DNA of 64,000 nt, taken from Candidatus Paceibacterota bacterium (lineage in GTDB: Bacteria; Verrucomicrobiota; Verrucomicrobiia; Limisphaerales; UBA8199). The stretch spans positions 1-64,000 of the forward strand of contig DAOTCE010000017.1 of assembly GCA_035452965.1 (NCBI GenBank), read 5' to 3'. Shown in pieces: positions 7,813-16,535 of this stretch (positions are counted from its first letter, which is position 1; each line of letters opens with the position of its first letter). Under the pieces are notes generated by a model. The model was not told where the DNA came from. It searched no databases and saw nothing but the letters and a program-made list of their open reading frames with translations. Position numbers and translations under genes: made by a program.

Positions 7813-10131
7813 ATGAGAACCTTGCTTAAGCCAAATCTGCTGGTCGGCTTGCTCCTGGCTGTCCTCGCGGCCAACTATGCCTCCGGCGTGGAGACGATTA
7901 TCTACGATAATTACAATGCAGTTCCGAACACCATCGGCTTTGCGCTCCAGAAAGGTATCAATTCCGGGATCACTAATACCAGCGGCACGCGGTTGACGGG
8001 AACCCTCATCACCGTGGATAACCGGAACCTGCGTTATATCAATACAGGTTTGAAACCCGACTCGGTTTACTCGATGAACAGCGGCGGCACCAGGGCACGT
8101 GTCGGGACCGACAATCATTTCGGACAGTTCACTCTCTCTACAGGAGGGTCGTCGCCTACTGCGTTCGACTTTGCTTCGGCCATTGGCAGCGGCGGCGCGA
8201 CCCCCGGCAACCCGCTCGTTTACGACGTTGCGATCGGCATGGAGAACAATGATGGTGCAATGGCGAGAATGTCGTTCGGCATCTCAACTACCGCACCCGC
8301 CCCTGATCCCAATACTATTGGGAATGATACTTTCGATTTTGGCGTTCAGATTTATAGAGCCGCCACTGGTGATGCCAACAACACGGTTGGAAAACTGATT
8401 GATTTCGGCTCATCAGGCGTGACTGACATAAAAGCACCCATCGAGACCACCACTGTGGCCATGGGGAGCCTGATTTCTTTCTTGATCCGCGTGACCGATG
8501 CGGGGTCGGAAAGTGGCGCCAATTATCACTCGCGGGTGCAGGTTTCACGGAACGCGGGCAGCACTTGGATTTACGACACTGACACAGATGAAAACCTTCC
8601 CAACGGCTGGCGGTTCGATGGCGCAACCCGTTATCTTGTTTGGGATGTTGCCCAAGATGTCAATTCGGCAACTTTCGAAAACTTCTCGGTCAAGGTCTAT
8701 ACCTCAACCTGGAACGGAGGCGGAGGCGGCAATGACTGGTCCACCGCCGCCAATTGGTCGAGCGACTTGGTTCCCAGTACGACTGTCGGCGAGCAGTTGA
8801 CCTTCGCCGGTTCGACGCGACTGACTCCCAACATGGAGGGCGACTACAGCATCCAGGGGCTGAAGTTCGCCAGCGGCGCCGGCTCGTTTACCATCGGCGC
8901 GACGGCAGGGAAGACGCTCACGTTACACGGGGATATCCTCCAGAACTCGGCCAACGCGCAGACGCTCAACACGCCCATGGCCATCGCTGCCACGCGCACT
9001 GTCAACACGGCGAGCGGCGACCTGACGATCGGCGGCGCGATCAGCGGCGCGGGCGGGATCACCAAGACCGGCAGTTCCACGCTCACTTTGGGCGGCGCCA
9101 ACACCTACTCCGGCAGCACTACCGTCAGCGCCGGCACGGTGCGGGTGAACAACACGAGCGGCAGCGGGACCGGCAGCGGGGCCGTAGCAGTTCAGACCGG
9201 GGCCACCTTGGGCGGCAGCGGCGCCATCAGTGGTGCCGTTACGGTAAATTCCGGCGGCACGCTCGATCCCGGCGCGGCCGCCAATTCCATCGGCACGCTG
9301 ACGCTGAATGCCGCGCCGAGCTTGAGTGGCACCGTCGTCATGCAGATCCACAAGTCTGATTCGGTCTGCACCGCCGACAAGGTCAGCCTGACATCGGGAG
9401 GGTTCAACTACGGCGGCACGTTGACGGTAACGGAGCTTGCCGGGAGCGATGCACTCAGTGGCGGGGAAGTGTTCGACCTGTTCGATGCCGCGGAATTCAC
9501 CGGCAGCTTCGGCACCATCAACCTGCCGACGCTCCCGACTCAAACGCCTGCGCTGAACTGGTACACGGGCAACCTGGCCGTGAACGGCACCATCGCGGTC
9601 AATCGCGCGCCGACGGCGGACGACTACGATCTCACCCGCGCCAAAGGGGTTTCGATGAAGATTAACAAAGCCAGTTTGAGCGCCGATTTGATAGATAAGG
9701 CGAGCGACGCGGACGACGGCGACACGCTCAGCTATGATGGGTTGGTGAGCCTGACCAGCAACCAGGGGGTGGCGGTGACGGAGACCACCGCTTACTACCT
9801 CTACTACCCAATCAACGACAATGCCGACTGGCTCGATTACAAGGTGAAGGACAACCGCGGGGGCCTGGTCACGAAGAAGCTCAACATCACCGTCGAGCCT
9901 TTTTATGGTTCCGTGCACATTCAACATTACGGTGGGGGGCAGGTAACGCTGTCATTCTGGGGCATTCCCGGTTATAGCTATTTCGTCCAACGCTCGTGTG
10001 GGGACACCTCTCACTTTGAAGACCTGGCGGTGAACAATCCGGTCATCTGTTCGGAGTCTGGCCTGGTCACCTACACCGACACGCCGGGATCGGAGTGCAA
10101 CCCGGCCTTCTATCGGCTGCGAACCCCTTGA
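7813..10131 (+). CDS. Secreted beta-strand-repeat protein with shared regulon domain
   Basis: 772 residues. Signal peptide (~1-26), then the shared regulon domain (~28-295, ending FENFSVKVY). A linker W-NGGGGGNDW-ST-ANW typical of autotransporter-associated repeat proteins follows, then G/T/S-rich beta-helix sequence with a clear repeat ITKTGSSTLTLGGANTYSGS (~413-445), a cadherin-like segment with ADDYDL…DGDTLSYDGL, and a C-terminal beta domain ending NPAFYRLRTP. No outer-membrane barrel is present, so it is not a classical autotransporter. Its role is likely structural or carbohydrate-contacting at the cell surface (inference). The next gene, a sulfatase, follows 173 bp later and is probably co-transcribed. 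Confidence 0.88.
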   Translation: MRTLLKPNLLVGLLLAVLAANYASGVETIIYDNYNAVPNTIGFALQKGINSGITNTSGTRLTGTLITVDNRNLRYINTGLKPDSVYSMNSGGTRARVGTDNHFGQFTLSTGGSSPTAFDFASAIGSGGATPGNPLVYDVAIGMENNDGAMARMSFGISTTAPAPDPNTIGNDTFDFGVQIYRAATGDANNTVGKLIDFGSSGVTDIKAPIETTTVAMGSLISFLIRVTDAGSESGANYHSRVQVSRNAGSTWIYDTDTDENLPNGWRFDGATRYLVWDVAQDVNSATFENFSVKVYTSTWNGGGGGNDWSTAANWSSDLVPSTTVGEQLTFAGSTRLTPNMEGDYSIQGLKFASGAGSFTIGATAGKTLTLHGDILQNSANAQTLNTPMAIAATRTVNTASGDLTIGGAISGAGGITKTGSSTLTLGGANTYSGSTTVSAGTVRVNNTSGSGTGSGAVAVQTGATLGGSGAISGAVTVNSGGTLDPGAAANSIGTLTLNAAPSLSGTVVMQIHKSDSVCTADKVSLTSGGFNYGGTLTVTELAGSDALSGGEVFDLFDAAEFTGSFGTINLPTLPTQTPALNWYTGNLAVNGTIAVNRAPTADDYDLTRAKGVSMKINKASLSADLIDKASDADDGDTLSYDGLVSLTSNQGVAVTETTAYYLYYPINDNADWLDYKVKDNRGGLVTKKLNITVEPFYGSVHIQHYGGGQVTLSFWGIPGYSYFVQRSCGDTSHFEDLAVNNPVICSESGLVTYTDTPGSECNPAFYRLRTP

Positions 10132-10183
10132 CCGACACCTTGACGGAGACATGCGGATCCCAGTCTGTTGCGACGGTGCCAAT

Positions 10184-10251
10184 GGAGCGCGGACATTCTT
10201 GTCCGCTCCGGGGTCAACCGGCGGCCAGGCGGACAGGAATGTCCGCGCTCC
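10184..10251. repeat. 68-bp inverted repeat (GGAGCGCGGACATTC family)
   Basis: Two 22-nt arms (10184-10205 and 10230-10251) are complementary at 21 of 22 positions around a 24-nt centre. The element fills most of the gap between the beta-strand-repeat gene and the sulfatase. It has no U-tract, so it looks like a REP-type palindrome rather than a terminator. It is why the open frame upstream of the sulfatase start is spurious. Confidence 0.8.
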
Positions 10252-10304
10252 TGCCAGAAACTGAGATGCATCGCCGTGAGCAGGCCGGGGTCATGCAGCC
10301 GCGA

Positions 10305-11798
10305 ATGAAATCCATTGGCGCGGTCTTGCTGGCAGCGCTCCTGGCGGGCTCCGCCTTCGCCGGTCAGCGGCCCAACATTGTCTTCTTCATCGCCGACGAT
10401 CTCGGCTACGGCGACTTGAGCTGCTACGGCCAGCAGCGGTTCCAGACGCCCAACATTGACCGCCTCGCCCGCGAGGGCATGAAGTTCACCGCGCATTACT
10501 CCGGCCACAACGTCTGCGCGCCCTCCCGCTGCGTGCTCATGACCGGCAAACACCCGGGCCACGCTTACATCCGCGACAACCGCGGCGGCCTCGGCCCGGA
10601 AGGCGAAGGCCAGGAGCCCGTCCCGGCGGGCGAGCTCAAGCTCCCGCTCACGCTCAAGAGCCTGGGCTATACCCTGGGCGGCTTCGGCAAGTGGGGCCTG
10701 GGAGCGGTCGGCACCACCGGCGAGCCGGCCCGGCAGGGCTTCGACGTGTTCTTCGGCTACAACTGCCAGGCCGTCGCCCACAACTACTACCCGACGCACC
10801 TTTGGTCCAACGACACGCGGGTCGCCCTGGGCAATCCCGCCTTCAGCGCCCGCCAGAAGCTGCCCGCGGGGGCGGACCCCAACGCGCCCGAGAGCTACGC
10901 GAAGTTCTCCGGCACCCAGTACGCGCCCGACCTCATCGGCGCCCAGGCCCTCAAGTTTGTTCGTGACAACCGAGACCGCCCGTTCTTCCTCTACTTCCCC
11001 ACGACCGTCCCCCATCTCGCCTTGCAGGTGCCCGAGGACTCGCTCCGCCCATTCGCGGGCAAGTTCCCCGAGACCCCTTACCCCGGGGACCGCGGCTACC
11101 TGCCGCACCGCGCGCCGCGGGCGGCCTACGCGGCCATGATTGCGCGCATGGACCGGGAGGTCGGCCGCATCCTCGACCTCGTCAAGGACCTTGGCCTGGA
11201 GGAGAACACCATCTGTGTCTTCACCAGCGACAACGGCCCGCTCTACGACCAACTGGGAGGCACCGACGCCGAGTTCTTCAACAGCCACGCGGGCTTGCGG
11301 GGCCGCAAAGGTTCTTACTACGAAGGCGGCTTTCGCGTGCCGTGCCTGGTGCGCTGGAAAGGGAGAATCACGCCCGGCTCTGTGAGCGCCCGCGTGACCG
11401 GCTTCGAGGACTGGCTGCCAACGCTGCTCGAACTGATCGGCGAAAAGTCCAGCACGCCCGGCGGCATTGACGGCATCAGCTTCGCGCCGACCTTGCTGGG
11501 AAAGAGGCAGGAGGCGCGTCCGTTCCTGTATCGCGAAGCCCCCGGCTACGGCGGCCAGCAATGCGCGCGCATTGGTGACTGGAAAGCCATCCGCACCAAC
11601 CTGAACCCCCGGCCCCGCGCGCGCGACACGCAGCCCGCCCCGCTGGAACTCTACGACCTTGCCCGGGACCCCGGCGAAACCAACAACGTGGCGCGGCAAC
11701 ACCCGGAAGTCGTTAAACGGCTCAGCGCCCTCATGCGACAGCAGCACGTCAAGTCCGCCCTGTTCCCCATCCGGGCGCTGGACGGCGTCGCCGAGTGA
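10305..11798 (+). CDS. Secreted type I sulfatase
   Basis: 497-residue arylsulfatase-family enzyme. Signal peptide 1-19 (MKSIGAVLLAALLAGSAFA), metal-binding DD at residues 31-32 (FIADDLGYGD), and formylglycine motif C71-A-P-S-R with downstream LMTGKHPG. GKWGLG and FTSDNGP supply further active-site residues. The C-terminal ELYDLARDPGETNNV is typical of the family. The ATG at 10305 was chosen because it starts the signal peptide; upstream in-frame ATGs (10266, 10293) would only add charged residues. It hydrolyses sulfate esters, probably on sulfated polysaccharide. A sulfatase-maturing enzyme is needed but not encoded in this window. Confidence 0.95.
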   Translation: MKSIGAVLLAALLAGSAFAGQRPNIVFFIADDLGYGDLSCYGQQRFQTPNIDRLAREGMKFTAHYSGHNVCAPSRCVLMTGKHPGHAYIRDNRGGLGPEGEGQEPVPAGELKLPLTLKSLGYTLGGFGKWGLGAVGTTGEPARQGFDVFFGYNCQAVAHNYYPTHLWSNDTRVALGNPAFSARQKLPAGADPNAPESYAKFSGTQYAPDLIGAQALKFVRDNRDRPFFLYFPTTVPHLALQVPEDSLRPFAGKFPETPYPGDRGYLPHRAPRAAYAAMIARMDREVGRILDLVKDLGLEENTICVFTSDNGPLYDQLGGTDAEFFNSHAGLRGRKGSYYEGGFRVPCLVRWKGRITPGSVSARVTGFEDWLPTLLELIGEKSSTPGGIDGISFAPTLLGKRQEARPFLYREAPGYGGQQCARIGDWKAIRTNLNPRPRARDTQPAPLELYDLARDPGETNNVARQHPEVVKRLSALMRQQHVKSALFPIRALDGVAE

Positions 11799-11823
11799 TT
11801 ACGCCCGCGGGTCGCCCCCGTGA

Positions 11824-11871
11824 TACCCTAATTTGAGGGTATTCCCAAGCAGCGGGCTTTGTGGCTAAACT
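11824..11871 (+). promoter_or_regulatory. Conserved palindrome-promoter module, site 3
   Basis: Palindrome TACCCTAATTTGAGGGTA (11824-11841), TTCCCA (11842-11847), 18-bp spacer, TAAACT (11866-11871). The PEP-CTERM gene starts 60 bp after the -10-like hexamer. Confidence 0.75.
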
Positions 11872-11930
11872 TCGCAAGATAATGTGACAGGGCGACCGAA
11901 TGCGCCCATAATACAACGCGTAGTACAACT

Positions 11931-12860
11931 ATGAAGAACCTGATACAAGCTATTGCCGTCCTCCTCCTGGCCTGCGCGACCGCCCAGGCCGAGGACATCC
12001 TCCTCATCTCCGATAATTACGACGTGACGGATTCCGCCACCGGTTTTGGAGCGAACAGCGGTGTCAACAAGCAGATCGCGACTCGGATGACAGGCAGCGC
12101 GGCAACCGGCCTCAGCTACATCCAGACCGCGACCGACAAAAGTGCCGCGGCCTTCAGCATCACAGGGGGCAAGATTGCGGTTAAGCGGAGCCCCAACTCG
12201 GGCCGGTTCACTCTTTCCGCGGATGGAACAACGGCTTTCAACCTGGCTTCGGTGCTCGGGACGGCATCGGCCACGCCAGCCGCTCCAGTGATCTATGAAA
12301 TCACCATGAGCATGGCCAACACCTACCAGAATACCACGCGCTTCTCCTTCGCGCTCGCCACGGTGGAAAGCAACGCCAACGTCTGGGATTTCGGCATTCA
12401 GCTCTATCGCGCTGACGGCGCGGATGATTTTTACCAAATCGGGAAGCGTATTGACTCGGGATCACGTGTGGGTGCCCAAACTCCTGATGCTGCGGGTGAC
12501 ATTAATGAGTCCATCATCGCGACTGAGGCCGGAACTTACGGCAGCGAACTGAACTTCCTCATGCGAGTTACAGACGCAGGTGCCGAAAGTGGAGCCAACT
12601 ATCACTCACAACTCCAACTTTCGCTTGATGGGGGCAACAGTTGGTTTTATGACACCGCCAAGGATGAGGATTTGCCCAACGGCTGGCGATTGGATGGCGC
12701 GGGCAGGTATTTGAGTTGGGATCAGGCTGGCGCCGGAAGCGGTATCACCGCTCCAACGGTCACCTACGACAACTTCTCGGTGACGATTGTTCCGGAACCT
12801 TCTTCACTGGCGCTGGGGCTTCTGGCGGGTGCCGTCGGTCTGATCTGGCGTCGCCGGTAA
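11931..12860 (+). CDS. PEP-CTERM protein made of the shared regulon domain
   Basis: 309 residues: a signal peptide (1-~20, …CATAQA), then essentially one copy of the shared regulon domain (ISDNYDV…GVNKQI…TRMTG…FGIQLYR…NYHSQLQLSLD…YDNFSVTIV), then a PEP-CTERM tail VPEPSSLALGLLAGAVGLIW with an RRR end. PEP-CTERM tails are processed by exosortase and mark proteins for the cell surface; no exosortase gene is in the window. Because the mature protein is almost only this domain, it is the minimal natural example of it. It stands alone between its own promoter module and a strong terminator. Confidence 0.93.
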   Translation: MKNLIQAIAVLLLACATAQAEDILLISDNYDVTDSATGFGANSGVNKQIATRMTGSAATGLSYIQTATDKSAAAFSITGGKIAVKRSPNSGRFTLSADGTTAFNLASVLGTASATPAAPVIYEITMSMANTYQNTTRFSFALATVESNANVWDFGIQLYRADGADDFYQIGKRIDSGSRVGAQTPDAAGDINESIIATEAGTYGSELNFLMRVTDAGAESGANYHSQLQLSLDGGNSWFYDTAKDEDLPNGWRLDGAGRYLSWDQAGAGSGITAPTVTYDNFSVTIVPEPSSLALGLLAGAVGLIWRRR

Positions 12861-12889
12861 CGACTGGGATAGCAGCCGTTCTCTTTCAC

Positions 12890-12918
12890 GCACCGTCTTC
12901 GGGCGGTGCTTTTTTTTT
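12890..12918 (+). terminator. Rho-independent terminator with UUCG loop
   Basis: An 8-bp GC-rich stem GCACCGTC/GGCGGTGC closes a TTCG tetraloop and is followed by nine T residues. It lies 30 bp after the PEP-CTERM stop, so the 11931 gene is a single-gene transcription unit. Confidence 0.93.
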
Positions 12919-12951
12919 GGTTCTTCACGGAATTCCAGGAAGTGCCAACGG
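12914..12951. repeat. Dispersed repeat GGTTCTTNACGGAATTCC, copy 1
   Basis: The stretch GGTTCTTCACGGAATTCC followed by AGGAAGTGCCAACGG recurs with few changes at 36116-36152, another intergenic region. It begins inside the T-tract of the terminator. Function unknown. Confidence 0.6.
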
Positions 12952-13524
12952 TGGTCTTCTCCCGCATAACCCGGATCGTCGAGGCACAGGAAACATGAGG
13001 CCATCATGGCTCCCCAACCTGTACCAGATGAGCATATGAACCCCTGACCCGCGCACTGTCCAGTTTTTGGACAGTGATGCTGCCTGCCTGCCTTCTCCAG
13101 TTCCCGTTGACCCCGGCACCTTTGGCTTGGGGATACGGTGACACCATGGCGGTGCTACGGTGTGGTTCCCATGGGGGCCGACCCCCATGGGAACCACACC
13201 GTAGCCTGACCGCATTGACAAGCCATCGTCCAGCCAACGCCAGCGTTCGGCCACCGCAACGGCACGGTCGCCCGTCCGGCGGGGGTTTTGGAGGCAGGAA
13301 GGGGAGTGGGCGACGCCGAATCGCTACGGGTGCGGCCCGGAAAGCCGCGAAACAAGGCCTCAGCCATGGGTGTGGCCGCCTCGCCCAGGCGGCCAAACGG
13401 TGGCGCTCCCGGCGAAAGGGCCCTGCCAGGCTGAGGGATCAGGCCGCGGAGGTCTTTCTTCTTGCTGGCAGTGGGCCAAAGATCGGGGCCGTATCCGGCG
13501 TCGGCAGACCAAACTACGCCTGCC
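12919..13524. other. Gene-free intergenic region holding repeats
   Basis: Between the PEP-CTERM terminator and promoter site 4 there is no convincing gene. It holds the dispersed repeat at 12914-12951, the double-hairpin element at 13054-13324, and about 200 bp of GC-rich sequence in which I see nothing recognisable. Confidence 0.7.
13054..13324 (+). repeat. ~270-bp double-hairpin repeat element, copy 1
   Basis: It starts with a small hairpin CACTGTCC-7 nt-GGACAGTG (13054-13076) and contains a perfect 50-bp hairpin (13155-13204; 23-bp arms, CCGA loop). Homology then continues to about 13324. A second copy lies inverted at 63713-63998, and the hairpin alone recurs at 30895-30944. It has no credible ORF. 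It could be a non-autonomous mobile element or a conserved structured sequence. Confidence 0.8.
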
Positions 13525-13572
13525 TACCCTAATTTTCGGGTATTCCCAAGGGATGCCCTTTAGGCTTAACCT
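13525..13572 (+). promoter_or_regulatory. Conserved palindrome-promoter module, site 4
   Basis: Palindrome TACCCTAATTTTCGGGTA (13525-13542), TTCCCA (13543-13548), 18-bp spacer, TAACCT (13567-13572). A TAGGCT at 13561 lies six bases earlier. The GTG start at 13588 is only 15 bp past the -10-like box, implying a leader of about ten bases or fewer. Confidence 0.75.
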
Positions 13573-13587
13573 CGCGACCAGCTTAAC

Positions 13588-16050
13588 GTGCCTAAATTCA
13601 TCTCTTCTCTACTCCTCGTTCTGAGTGTGCTCGTTGGATCCGCCACCGCCGCCCAGCCTCCCAACATCCTTTTCATCTTCGTTGACGATAGCGGCTGGGG
13701 CGACTTCTCATGCTACGGCAGCCCGGTGACCACCAAGCAGGGCCAACCGATCACCCCCAACCTGGACCGCCTGGCCTCGCAGGGCATCCGGTTCACCCAG
13801 GGCTACGTGGCCTATCCCATCTGCTCCCCTTCGCGCACCGCCGTGCTGACCGGCATCGAACCCGCCCGATACGCCATCTACAGCTTCCTGAATAGCAAGA
13901 CGGAAAACGCCGCCCGGAACATGGCCGACTGGGTACAGCCGGACACCGTCACCGCGCCCCGCCTGTTCAAGCAGGCCGGCTACGTGACCGGCCAGTTCGG
14001 CAAGTGGCACATGGGCAACGGGCGCGATGTCAACAACGCCCCGCCGCCCAGCGCCTACGGGTTCGATGAATCCCTCGTGGCCTTCGAGGGCAACGGCAAC
14101 CGCCTGCTCTACTGGAACAACGATGGCAGCAAGTACGGCCTTTCCGCGCAAAACGAGGACGCCACGGTGGGCAGCTTCCAGTATCTCTATTGGTATGAAG
14201 CCGCAGCCAAACACACCGACGCCGCCCTGGCTTTCATCACCAATGCCGTCAACGCGGGCAAGCCCTTTTACATGCACGTGCCCTACAACGACACCCATTC
14301 GCCCTACAACGTGCCCCCCGGGCAGGAGGATGACTTCGACCACATCACCTCCAACACCGAAGGCAAGACGTTCCTGGGCGAGCTGCACAACCTGGACAAG
14401 CAAATCGGCCGGCTGATGAGCGCGGTGGATGGCCTGGGCATCAGCAACAACACGCTCATGGTTGTGGTCGGCGACAACGGCGCCCCGAACGACGGCCTGG
14501 AGGACCTTCTCAACCGCAACGGCGGCTTGCGCGGCGGCAAAGGCAACCTCTACGAAGGGGGCATCCGCGTAGCGTTCCTCATCCGCTGGCCGGGCACGGT
14601 GCCCGCGGGCGTCGTCAACTCCACCACCGCGGTCTCCACCCTCGACCTGCTGCCGACTTACTGCGCCTTCGCCGGCATCACCCTGCCCAACGCGCCCTTC
14701 GCCGGGGAGGACATGAGCGACGTGTTCCGCGGCTCCACCCGTTCCCGGGTTCGCCCGCTGCTCTATGAGTACGGCACTGTCTCGGCGATCTCGACCGCGG
14801 CCCCCAAGCTTGCCATTCGCAGCGGCCAATACAAATTCATGCGCGATCCGGATGGCTCGCAGCGCGAGCTTTATCTCCTCCCGCAGGACCACGAGGAAGC
14901 CTCCAACGTGGTGAATCAGCCGGCCTATGCCCAGGTCGTCACAAATTTGGAAGCCCAACTGATGGCCTGGTACGACCAGATCGTCCTGGGCAATTTGGGC
15001 GAAGCCTATCCCTGTGCCACGACGAATTTCACTGGCCCGGTGCTCGCCGACACCTATGACGTCCCCGGCGGCAACTCGCCTGGCACGGGTTTCGGAACAG
15101 GCGTCGGCGTCAATTACCAGCTTGCCGGCCGGTTGACCGGCGCAGCGGCCGGGAGCCTGATGGGATACCGGCTGGGCGGAACGGGCGGGACATCACCGCG
15201 GCAGGACTCCGACTTCAGCATCGCGGGCAACCGCCTGGCGATCGCGGCCCGCAACGGCAATGGGCGGTTTGAGTTCAGTGCGGACGGCGCCAGCGCCTTC
15301 AACTTCGGCGGCTTCCTGGCCGGCCGCACGTATGAGCTGTCGGTGCAGATGGACATTAGCGTGGTGGGCTCGATCGCGCAGCGGATGTCCCTCAGCCTTG
15401 CGGATGCAAGCAACCTGCCGGTCGGCGACGTGGACCTGGGCCTCCAAATCGGCACCGACGGCCTGGGAGGTCTGGGTGTGTTCAAGCGCGTGGATGGCGC
15501 CTCCAGAAGCGGCGGCACCGACATCAACACGGATCTCGTCACCGGCCTGCCCATCGGCGTGCCCATCACAATCCAGGTGCGCGTGGTGGATTTCAACGGC
15601 AACCTCACCGATTACAACTCGTCCTACGAAATCCTCGTGAACGGCGCGACGGTCAACACCGGCAACTTCCGGTTCAGCGGCTCGACCACCGACCGGTACC
15701 TGATCTTCGACGTCGCCGCCCATGATGGGCCGGTGTACTATGACAACCTGCAAGTCACCGTCACGGAAGGCAGCAGTGGCAGCCTGACCTGCCGCAAGCC
15801 CGTGTTGAGCTTGTCCGAGCTTGTGCTTCAGCCCCCTGGGGCCAGCAAAGCCCGGTTGTATTGGACTGCGCAGCCGGGGCTCGCGGTGTACCCCGAATAC
15901 TCCGCCGACCTGGCCGCGTGGTTGCCCGTGACCAATGGCGCGGGCGGCCCTTTGAGAGTCGCCACGCCCCACGGATCCATGCAGTGGCTGGAAGTGACCG
16001 CCCCTGCGGCCAGTGACCACACCTCGTTCTTCCGGCTGCGGAAGGAATGA
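13588..16050 (+). CDS. Secreted sulfatase with C-terminal regulon domain
   Basis: 820 residues with a GTG start; no other Met precedes the signal peptide (MPKFISSLLLVLSVLVGSATA). Sulfatase domain ~24-470: DD at residues 33-34, formylglycine motif C79-S-P-S-R, GKWHMG, VVGDNGAPND. The shared regulon domain sits C-terminal here (~487-725, from DTYDVPGG to YYDNLQVTV), followed by a beta domain ending SFFRLRKE. In the other four proteins the regulon domain follows the signal peptide, so in this protein it moves like a mobile accessory module, for example a glycan-binding one (inference). Sulfate-ester hydrolysis is firmly supported by the motifs; the substrate is not identifiable. Confidence 0.93.
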   Translation: MPKFISSLLLVLSVLVGSATAAQPPNILFIFVDDSGWGDFSCYGSPVTTKQGQPITPNLDRLASQGIRFTQGYVAYPICSPSRTAVLTGIEPARYAIYSFLNSKTENAARNMADWVQPDTVTAPRLFKQAGYVTGQFGKWHMGNGRDVNNAPPPSAYGFDESLVAFEGNGNRLLYWNNDGSKYGLSAQNEDATVGSFQYLYWYEAAAKHTDAALAFITNAVNAGKPFYMHVPYNDTHSPYNVPPGQEDDFDHITSNTEGKTFLGELHNLDKQIGRLMSAVDGLGISNNTLMVVVGDNGAPNDGLEDLLNRNGGLRGGKGNLYEGGIRVAFLIRWPGTVPAGVVNSTTAVSTLDLLPTYCAFAGITLPNAPFAGEDMSDVFRGSTRSRVRPLLYEYGTVSAISTAAPKLAIRSGQYKFMRDPDGSQRELYLLPQDHEEASNVVNQPAYAQVVTNLEAQLMAWYDQIVLGNLGEAYPCATTNFTGPVLADTYDVPGGNSPGTGFGTGVGVNYQLAGRLTGAAAGSLMGYRLGGTGGTSPRQDSDFSIAGNRLAIAARNGNGRFEFSADGASAFNFGGFLAGRTYELSVQMDISVVGSIAQRMSLSLADASNLPVGDVDLGLQIGTDGLGGLGVFKRVDGASRSGGTDINTDLVTGLPIGVPITIQVRVVDFNGNLTDYNSSYEILVNGATVNTGNFRFSGSTTDRYLIFDVAAHDGPVYYDNLQVTVTEGSSGSLTCRKPVLSLSELVLQPPGASKARLYWTAQPGLAVYPEYSADLAAWLPVTNGAGGPLRVATPHGSMQWLEVTAPAASDHTSFFRLRKE

Positions 16051-16072
16051 GGCTGCGGCGGACTCGCGCAAG

Positions 16073-16345
16073 TCCTGGACTGCGGCGGGAAGCGAAGCGC
16101 CACGCCGCTTTGCGGAGAAGGCCCCCACGCGGAAAGCGGTGTCGCCGCTGCGCTCTGCCACCGCACTCCATATTGATGGCCGTTTGGGCGCGAAGTGACG
16201 GCATTAGCGTCCTGGACTGCGGCGGGAAGCGAAGCGCCACGCCGCTTTGCGGAGAAGGCCCCCACGCGGAAAGCGGTGTCGCCGCTGCGCTCTGCCACCG
16301 CAGTCCAAATTATGGCCGTTTGGGGGCCGAGTTGCGGCATTGCAC
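16073..16345. repeat. Two tandem 137-bp palindromic repeats (GGACTGCGGCGGG family)
   Basis: Units begin at 16073 and 16210; roughly the first 92 bp are identical. Each unit starts TGGACTGCGG and, ~90 bp on, closes with an inverted match (exact CCGCAGTCCA in unit 2), forming a long imperfect hairpin. Half-copies of the same family appear upstream of three TPR genes (around 41858, 47372 and 49549). The pair fills the gap between the sulfatase and promoter site 5. Confidence 0.85.
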
Positions 16346-16394
16346 GTGGCATGGAGCGGAAGCCGGAAACCCGCGCGACGAGGAGCTGTCGCAC

Positions 16395-16442
16395 TACCCT
16401 AATTTTCGGGTATTCTCAAAGGCCCCCCTCCGGTCGTAACCT
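16395..16442 (+). promoter_or_regulatory. Conserved palindrome-promoter module, site 5
   Basis: Palindrome TACCCTAATTTTCGGGTA (16395-16412), TTCTCA (16413-16418), 18-bp spacer, TAACCT (16437-16442). The start codon of the giant beta-strand-repeat gene is 93 bp downstream, giving the longest leader of the five units. Confidence 0.75.
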
Positions 16443-16535
16443 TGCCGCAGACTGAAACAATGCAGTGCCGTCTGAGCCGTTATTACTTTGCCGTGCAATC
16501 TGCAAACTCGAAACCTCAACCATCCAGAATGTAAT

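Noticed and set aside
10095..10304. Upstream extension of the sulfatase at 10305
   Set aside because: It would translate through the 68-bp inverted repeat and overlap the previous gene; the signal peptide begins at 10305.
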